Below, one piece after another: positions 38,049 to 42,778 of a stretch of DNA of 42,778 bases; the first letter of the stretch is position 1; each line of letters starts with the position of its first letter. The translations under genes were made by a program, and so were the position numbers. The stretch is from a virus. The DNA lies in the IMG/VR virus record IMGVR_UViG_3300034073_001941, positions 1 to 42,778 of that record, one strand, 5' to 3'. The notes under the pieces were generated by a model that was given only the letters and a program-made list of their open reading frames with translations, searched no databases and had not been told where the DNA came from.

Positions 38049-38251
38049 TGACCGCCGCCGAAGCCGAGCAAATCAAAGCCGCGCTGCTCGTTGAGTCGAG
38101 CCACCTGCGGCGCAAGGGACCGTCAACCCACTGCCTGACCTGCGACTGCCAGTTTCTACGGGCGCTGGACGCGGTGATTGATGGTGAGGCGCGCACCGAG
38201 CGTGTGTTTGCGTCGGCAGTCAAGTCAATACTAAGCATGGAGGCTGATTAA
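38045..38251 (+). CDS. Hypothetical protein, 68 aa
   Basis: A 68-residue mostly helical protein starting with tandem ATGs. THCLTCDCQFLRAL contains three close Cys that could bind a metal. Function unknown. Confidence 0.55.
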   Translation: MMTAAEAEQIKAALLVESSHLRRKGPSTHCLTCDCQFLRALDAVIDGEARTERVFASAVKSILSMEAD

Positions 38252-38252
38252 C

Positions 38253-38678
38253 ATGACCGCCGAACCGTGGACGCCTAACGAAATCGACTATGTTGAGCGA
38301 GTCAACGCGATGCGTGAAGAGCGGCCGGACTTCGCCGCTTGCCGCGCCCTCGCCACCATCCGGGCGCTGCAAGCCGAAATCGCCGAACTCAAAACGCCGA
38401 GCGGGTATTGCGACGGCGAGGGCGAAACCATATGGAAGCCTGATTCGCACGGCTTTGACCCGGCCACAACTGTATCCGACCTTGAAGACATGCTGTATCA
38501 AGAACTTGTTGACGACGGCGACACGTTCACATTTACACCGTACCGCAACCTGCCGCCTGAAACCTACATCGTCCGCTGGGTTCCGGACCCCGACGACCCG
38601 TACATACAGCGGGTGAAACTGGAGAGGGTGGAGCAATCGCAACATCCAATCGGCGATCTTCGCGAGGAGGCGAAATGA
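38253..38678 (+). CDS. Hypothetical protein, 141 aa
   Basis: A 141-residue protein. N-terminal helix NEIDYVERVNAMREERPDF and a coiled-coil-like segment RALQAEIAELKT lead into an acidic, strand-rich C-terminal half (DDGDTFTFTPYRNLPPETYIVRW). Starts one base after the previous stop. No family recognised. Confidence 0.6.
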   Translation: MTAEPWTPNEIDYVERVNAMREERPDFAACRALATIRALQAEIAELKTPSGYCDGEGETIWKPDSHGFDPATTVSDLEDMLYQELVDDGDTFTFTPYRNLPPETYIVRWVPDPDDPYIQRVKLERVEQSQHPIGDLREEAK

Positions 38679-38755
38679 CCGACTACATCATCGTCTTCGC
38701 TTGTGGCGTCATCGTCGGCGTGCATGTGGCCGTGATTTTGAGGGGGAAGGTATGA
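38675..38755 (+). CDS. 26-aa single-span membrane microprotein
   Basis: A 26-residue ORF, MTDYIIVFACGVIVGVHVAV and a short basic end, almost entirely a membrane helix. GAGGAGG lies at good spacing before the ATG, and both ends overlap neighbours by ATGA, as do the proven-looking genes around it. That makes translation likely although it is very short. Function unknown. Confidence 0.5.
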   Translation: MTDYIIVFACGVIVGVHVAVILRGKV

Positions 38756-38955
38756 CCAACATCATCCGCCGATGGTTCGGGCTGCCTGAATTGGCGACGT
38801 GCGGCATAGACCGATGCAAAATTGGCGATTGCAATAGGAAGGCGAAGAGGATATGGCTTGAGATGACGCCCGTTTGCGAAAGTCACTACTCAAGGCTTGA
38901 ACGCGACTTCTACATGAAGCAAAAGGCGCGAGCCTATATGGAGAACCTTAAATGA
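38752..38955 (+). CDS. Hypothetical Cys-containing protein, 67 aa
   Basis: A 67-residue basic protein. CGIDRCKIGDC and a later CESH could form a zinc site. The chain is Arg/Lys-rich with a C-terminal helix (RDFYMKQKARAYMENL). ATGA overlaps on both sides. Function unknown. Confidence 0.58.
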   Translation: MTNIIRRWFGLPELATCGIDRCKIGDCNRKAKRIWLEMTPVCESHYSRLERDFYMKQKARAYMENLK

Positions 38956-39155
38956 ACCAACTTGAACAACTCGAACAGCGCGTCAACGACTTAATATCCG
39001 ACTATGGCCGCATCCAAGCCATAGCCGAAGCGGCTAACGCCCGTGCGGCCGCGTTGGAGGTGGCGCACGCCGACCTGATACTAGCAATGCAGACGGCGTT
39101 CCCGCCTGGCTGTGCGACCCGCGCCAAGCTGGACAAATTGGAGGTCAAGGAATGA
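38952..39155 (+). CDS. Small coiled-coil protein, 67 aa
   Basis: A 67-residue protein, almost all helix with heptad character (LEQLEQRVNDLISDYGRIQAI). Overlaps both neighbours by ATGA. Similar small coiled-coil proteins occur in many phage early regions. Function unknown. Confidence 0.58.
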   Translation: MNQLEQLEQRVNDLISDYGRIQAIAEAANARAAALEVAHADLILAMQTAFPPGCATRAKLDKLEVKE

Positions 39156-39613
39156 CCAACCTCATCGCCCACGGCGACCGCTTCAAACTCAACCTGTGGC
39201 TCTGGACAAACACGCCCATCCCAGCCAGGGCGTGGTTTGAAATCGCCTGCGCCAAGCACGAATACGGCGACTTCCACATGCCGACTAGCTACGCGAACAG
39301 CGTGATGGAAACACGGCATGCCGGGGCCGACGAGCATGGCCGAGCACGGGTACGGATTACCTTCATACGAGAATGGGCCGGTCAGCACGCAATACCGCTC
39401 AACGAGGCCACCTGCCGATGCAACGCCGTGGTGGAGCCGTGGGCATTCCCAGCGCCGGTGTATGTTATGCGGGCTAACGGGCGCATCTTTGCCTCAACAA
39501 ACTTCCCGCTTGCACTAACTGAGCAGGCCCGCATCATCCCATCCGGCCAGCCCGTCGCACGCTCCAGTAAGTACCCTGCGCTGGCGGTCATCTACCAGGT
39601 CGCTTCCACATGA
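39152..39613 (+). CDS. Hypothetical protein, 153 aa
   Basis: A 153-residue protein, strand-rich with many aromatic residues (FKLNLWLWTNTPIPARAWFEI) and a basic middle. It overlaps the primase-helicase gene by ATGA. It may belong to the replication set by position; no motif recognised. Confidence 0.6.
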   Translation: MTNLIAHGDRFKLNLWLWTNTPIPARAWFEIACAKHEYGDFHMPTSYANSVMETRHAGADEHGRARVRITFIREWAGQHAIPLNEATCRCNAVVEPWAFPAPVYVMRANGRIFASTNFPLALTEQARIIPSGQPVARSSKYPALAVIYQVAST

Positions 39614-42006
39614 CCTTAACTGACATCCTAGACCGGCTCGACAACATCAAGTCACAAGGCGACTATTACACCGCACGATGTCCAGCGCATGACGACCGAA
39701 AAAACTCGCTTTCGGTCAAAATGATGCCGTCTGGAAAAGTTTCAATCCAGTGTTACGCCGGTTGCGAAATCGGCGCGATATGCGAGGAAATCGACATCAA
39801 AAAATCCGATTTGTACCCCGACAAACCTGCCACGGGCCGAACTATATCAGACGTCTATCCGTACACAGACGCCGACGGCAACCTGCTATATGAAGTCGTG
39901 CGATATGTGCCGAAGGACTTTCGGCCGCGGGTGCCTGACCCCACGCAACGCGACGGCTACCGCTACAGCATGAAGAACACGCCACGGGTGCTGTTCAACC
40001 TGCCGGCGGTGCTGCACGCCATTGCGCATAACAAAATCGTTTTGTTCGTCGAGGGCGAAAAAGACGCCTTGACCGCACGGCAACACGGCATTACCGCGAC
40101 CTGCATCGCCGGCGGCGCGTCCGCCCCGTGGATAGACGATTACACCGCCGTACTGTCCCAGGCCAACAAGCTGGTTATCGTGCCGGACAACGACGAGCCG
40201 GGGCGGAATTTCGCGCACCGCATCCAGAAGCAGCTACCCCACGCCGTCATCGTGAACCTGCCCGGCCTCACTGAAAAACAAGACTTGACAGACTGGCTAC
40301 AGAAATCCACACCCTCCGATTTAATCGCCCTCATTCGCAACGCTTACCTCGAAAAAACCGCGCCACTGCCGCCTGCCCGCGACAATGAGCCGTTCCGCGC
40401 CCTTGGTTATAACTCAGGCCGGTACCATTTCTTCTCGCACCGCACGGGGCAAATACTGGACTTCTCAGCGGCTGCGTTCGGTCAGCGGACGACGTTCCTA
40501 CAGCTTGCCGACCTCAATTATTGGTTCTCGACGCCATACGCCGACGATTCGGGCAAAATCGACTACACGGCGCTGGCCGATTACCTCATGAACTCGCTAT
40601 GCCTGCCTGCCGGGCTTTTCGACGAGAACCGCATCCGCGGCCGCGGCGCATGGCTCGATGACGGCAAAACCATCCTCCACATGGGCGACCGGCTGATTAT
40701 CGACGGCAAGCCAGTGGCCATTGAGGCGCATGTGTCTGACTATATCTATCCCCGCTCGGCTGCCTTGAAGCTACAACCGAGCGAGCCGTTGTCTGACGAC
40801 CAGGCCAAGCGGCTTTTCGAGCTTTCTCGCGCCCTACGTTGGAATGAAGCCGCCTCGGCGTATTTCCTGGCCGGGTGGATAGCCCTTGCGCCGATATGCG
40901 GCGTGCTTCCGTGGCGTCCGCATATTTGGGTGTCGGGTCCGGCGGGTTCTGGTAAGACGACCGTGGTTAGCGATGTGATCGGCGCCATCCTGCAAGACCT
41001 TGCCATCAAGGTGCAGTCCGCATCGACGGAGGCCGGTATCCGGCAACTGATAGGCCAGGATGCGCTCCCGGTAACTTTCGACGAATGCGAACTCGACGAC
41101 AAGCAAGGCCAAGAGACGATCAAGAAAGTCCTCGCCTTGGCCCGGCAAGCGTCCAGCCTTGACGCCGCCAAAATCGTCAAGGGCGCGCCGCTGGGCAAGC
41201 CGCAGGAATATCAGACCCGGTCGATGTTTTGCTTCTCCAGTATTTCCGTCGGCGTGACCCGGTCGGCCGACGAGACCCGTGTTGTCCACTTGGAGCTTGC
41301 ACCGCCGGTGCGCTCTAGCGACCACTGGAAGGGCCTACAAGCCCTTATACGCGACATTTGCACGCCGGCCTATGGTGCGGCGCTTGCCGCCCGTTCCTGC
41401 GCCATGGCGCCAACTATACGCGCCAATAGCGAGACGTTCGCAGTCGCCTTGACCTCGCGCAAGGATCGCAGGTTCGGCGACCAGTACGGCGCCCTGCTGG
41501 CGGGCTGGTATTCCTTGATGTCCGATGCTGTCTTAACCATCGAGGAAGCGACCGAAATCGTCTATGAAATCCCGATGGAGTTTGACGCTGAAGCGGCCAA
41601 GCAAGAGACCGACGAAGCGAAATGCTTACAGTACATTTTAGACTATCGGTTGCGGTTCGAGCAGGGCGAGCGGTCTGTGTTTGAACTTGGCAAAATGAGC
41701 CGCGGACCGGCTGACTCGAACGAAGCAAAAGAAGCCGACGCCCTGCTCCGTCGCCACGGTTTGGCGTTTCGGGGCGAGATGCTCATGGTGGCGGTTTCCC
41801 ATTCCGGTGTTGCTGATATTTTGCAAGATACACCATGGGCGAACAAGTGGGGGATATTCCTTGCACGGATTCCGGGCGCCATAACTGGGCGATCTGTCTC
41901 TATGGTCAAGATGGGCGGCATCCCCAGGAGGTGCGTTGCGGTGCCGGTAACACAATTTGAGGACGTCGGTGTTACCGATTTCGAGTTTCCAAGTGCTTAC
42001 AATTAA
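39610..42006 (+). CDS. Primase-helicase (CHC2 zinc, TOPRIM and AAA+ domains)
   Basis: A 798-residue replication protein. Residues 20-55 carry a CHC2-type zinc site (C24, H27, C48, C52). Residues about 140-200 are a TOPRIM domain (FVEGEKDALTA with E148; VPDNDEPG with D193 and D195), expected to synthesise or regulate primers. The C-terminal half is an AAA+/DUF927-like helicase with Walker A GPAGSGKT (443-450) and a Walker B region PVTFDECELDD. The chain combines priming and unwinding, which suits origin-directed phage replication. Two GGTAACAC repeats (41946-41953 and 41969-41976) lie inside the end of this gene, next to the putative origin. Confidence 0.88.
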   Translation: MTLTDILDRLDNIKSQGDYYTARCPAHDDRKNSLSVKMMPSGKVSIQCYAGCEIGAICEEIDIKKSDLYPDKPATGRTISDVYPYTDADGNLLYEVVRYVPKDFRPRVPDPTQRDGYRYSMKNTPRVLFNLPAVLHAIAHNKIVLFVEGEKDALTARQHGITATCIAGGASAPWIDDYTAVLSQANKLVIVPDNDEPGRNFAHRIQKQLPHAVIVNLPGLTEKQDLTDWLQKSTPSDLIALIRNAYLEKTAPLPPARDNEPFRALGYNSGRYHFFSHRTGQILDFSAAAFGQRTTFLQLADLNYWFSTPYADDSGKIDYTALADYLMNSLCLPAGLFDENRIRGRGAWLDDGKTILHMGDRLIIDGKPVAIEAHVSDYIYPRSAALKLQPSEPLSDDQAKRLFELSRALRWNEAASAYFLAGWIALAPICGVLPWRPHIWVSGPAGSGKTTVVSDVIGAILQDLAIKVQSASTEAGIRQLIGQDALPVTFDECELDDKQGQETIKKVLALARQASSLDAAKIVKGAPLGKPQEYQTRSMFCFSSISVGVTRSADETRVVHLELAPPVRSSDHWKGLQALIRDICTPAYGAALAARSCAMAPTIRANSETFAVALTSRKDRRFGDQYGALLAGWYSLMSDAVLTIEEATEIVYEIPMEFDAEAAKQETDEAKCLQYILDYRLRFEQGERSVFELGKMSRGPADSNEAKEADALLRRHGLAFRGEMLMVAVSHSGVADILQDTPWANKWGIFLARIPGAITGRSVSMVKMGGIPRRCVAVPVTQFEDVGVTDFEFPSAYN

Positions 42007-42238
42007 AAGACTTAGCTGAGCGGTAACACGGTAACACCGTTTTCCCACAAGACGCACGTTATAGAAATTTGAAAAAACAATTTGATTGATAAAGTAATTT
42101 CTCCCCATGTAGGTATGTATATGGTGTTACCGTGTTACCTTATATTATATTTCTTTTCTAAAGATATATATATAAAGGGGTTAAGCCGGTAACACAAACG
42201 GTAACACCGCGGTAACACCGAGGCCATTTGGTGTTACC
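41946..42238. repeat. Putative replication origin with ten GGTAACAC iterons
   Basis: GGTAACAC occurs on the plus strand at 41946, 42022, 42030, 42188, 42200 and 42211, and on the minus strand (GTGTTACC) at 41969, 42124, 42132 and 42231. The tandem pair at 42022-42037 is exactly inverted at 42124-42139. Between and beyond lie AT-rich stretches, including 42140-42176 (TTATATTATATTTC and an ATATATATA run), suited to strand opening. Iterons plus an AT-rich element directly after a primase-helicase gene are the hallmarks of an origin. The initiator is unknown; the primase-helicase itself is the first candidate. Confidence 0.72.
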
Positions 42239-42322
42239 GCATCCGCAAACCCCGCAACGCATGGTCAGCGCAGAAAACTACCCGGTAGGGCGCCAAGCAC
42301 CCCACCCCACGGAGATTAAGTA

Positions 42323-42694
42323 ATGCCGAGCCGACCTTCCAAGATATGCACAGCGCCAGGCTGTGGCGTCGCTGTCCAAAGTGACCCGGCGCTACACACA
42401 GACGCCCACGGCCGGCCCGCTACAGCTACCCGGTGCCCACGCCATGCTACCCCCACCCATACCAGACCGGGTGGGGACAAGCGGCCATCGGCATACGCTC
42501 GTGGCTACGATACCCGGTGGCAACGCATCCGCATGGGTGTGCTGTGCGAGCGGCCGTTCTGCGAGGACTGTGGAGGCTTCGCCAACGAGGTTCATCACAT
42601 AGTCAAGCTGAGAGACGGAGGCACGCACGACCCAAGCAACCTACTTGCACTCTGCAAGCCTTGTCACCAGAAGAGGACGGCGCGCGGGGAGTAG
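42323..42694 (+). CDS. HNH endonuclease (cos/packaging associated)
   Basis: A 123-residue protein. The N-terminal CTAPGC and CPRH region precedes a basic segment; the HNH core has C80/C83 (FCEDC), HHIV (H91, H92), the Asn in DPSNLLALC (N106) and KPCHQKR (C111, C114, H115). HNH proteins of this size encoded next to P27-type small terminase genes work with terminase in cutting cos DNA. GGAG precedes the ATG. The window ends 84 bases later, where the genome end is expected. Confidence 0.88.
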   Translation: MPSRPSKICTAPGCGVAVQSDPALHTDAHGRPATATRCPRHATPTHTRPGGDKRPSAYARGYDTRWQRIRMGVLCERPFCEDCGGFANEVHHIVKLRDGGTHDPSNLLALCKPCHQKRTARGE

Positions 42695-42704
42695 TGGAAC
42701 AGGC

Positions 42705-42778
42705 TGTACAAAAATGTACACTTGCGGTCAAGTGGAGGGGGATAGGGGGATCAAATCTCTGGCCGGGGTTCGCCAGAC
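42705..42778. other. Right-end region with palindromes, probable cos-side sequence
   Basis: After the HNH gene come TGTACA-AAAA-TGTACA (42705-42720), CTTG-CGGT-CAAG (42721-42732), a G-run GGGGATAGGGGGATCAAATC (42739-42758) and CTGGC/GCCAG around an 8-base loop (42759-42776). A G-rich stretch followed by TCAAATCTCT is, to my recollection, common between HNH and small terminase genes in HK97-like phages, where the cos site lies. The cut position cannot be fixed here. Confidence 0.5.

Noticed and set aside
42442-42447. Direct terminal repeats of the window
   Set aside because: The first and last bases of the window share no repeat, so terminal redundancy in the given sequence is not supported.
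1-42778. CRISPR array or insertion sequence
   Set aside because: No regularly spaced repeats with spacers and no transposase or terminal inverted repeat of IS type were seen on reading both strands.

Overview
The window (42,778 bp, GC-rich at roughly 58-60% by eye) reads as one essentially complete genome of a temperate, long-tailed (siphovirus-type) phage with an HK97-fold capsid. It is probably shown in its packaged linear orientation. The right edge ends with an HNH endonuclease gene, the left edge begins with a P27-type small terminase, and short palindromes lie on both sides of the ends, as expected for a cohesive-end (cos) phage. No tRNA or rRNA gene was found. The host is unnamed. A lipoprotein with a clean lipobox (19529-19834), a second lipobox-like protein (22639-22989) and spanin-like features favour a diderm (Gram-negative) bacterium; this is inference.

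Layout. (1) 94-12376: terminase, portal fused to a MuF domain, prohead protease, major capsid protein, decoration-type proteins, head-tail connectors, tail tube, G/GT tail chaperones (probable -1 frameshift) and a short tape measure. (2) 12379-18118: baseplate and host-recognition module with Dit-like and Tal-like proteins, two putative adhesins and an alpha/beta-hydrolase esterase. (3) 18131-20987: membrane/coiled-coil protein, lysozyme-like enzyme, permuted papain-fold (NlpC/P60-like) protein, lipoprotein, calcineurin-like phosphoesterase and an HExxH peptidase. (4) 20910-23460, minus strand: a ribbon-helix-helix protein and a small protein behind a near-consensus promoter, then tyrosine integrase, a lipoprotein and an HTH repressor. 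(5) 23461-23727: divergent promoters with two sets of three short tandem repeats in opposite orientation, the probable lysogeny switch. (6) 23728-31395: two HTH proteins, a 0.5 kb structured gap, then a recombination set (Sak4-like ATPase, SSB-like protein, Rad50/SbcC-like ATPase), DUF3310, a DNA methyltransferase and a DEAH helicase. (7) 31392-39613: accessory genes in tight ATGA/GTGA overlaps, including an AT-rich orphan, a nuclease-like protein, a C5-methyltransferase-like protein, a VRR-NUC nuclease and about 20 small proteins. A three-gene cassette has been duplicated here (32996-34160 and 34475-35459). (8) 39610-42322: primase-helicase followed by an AT-rich gap with ten copies of GGTAACAC on both strands, the best candidate for the replication origin. 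(9) 42323-42694: HNH endonuclease.

How it works together (inference). The repressor holds the rightward promoter at 23659-23687 off in the prophage and is probably co-transcribed with the lipoprotein and integrase. On induction the rightward transcript makes recombination, modification and replication proteins, the primase-helicase acts at the iteron-like origin, and HNH plus terminase cut and package DNA into the HK97-like shell. The clearest novelty leads are the iteron-type origin, the mirrored operator arrays, the duplicated and decayed nuclease cassette, the recurrent GGCGG hairpins in gaps, the 10-bp tandem array ahead of the Rad50-like gene, and the tail-module esterase.
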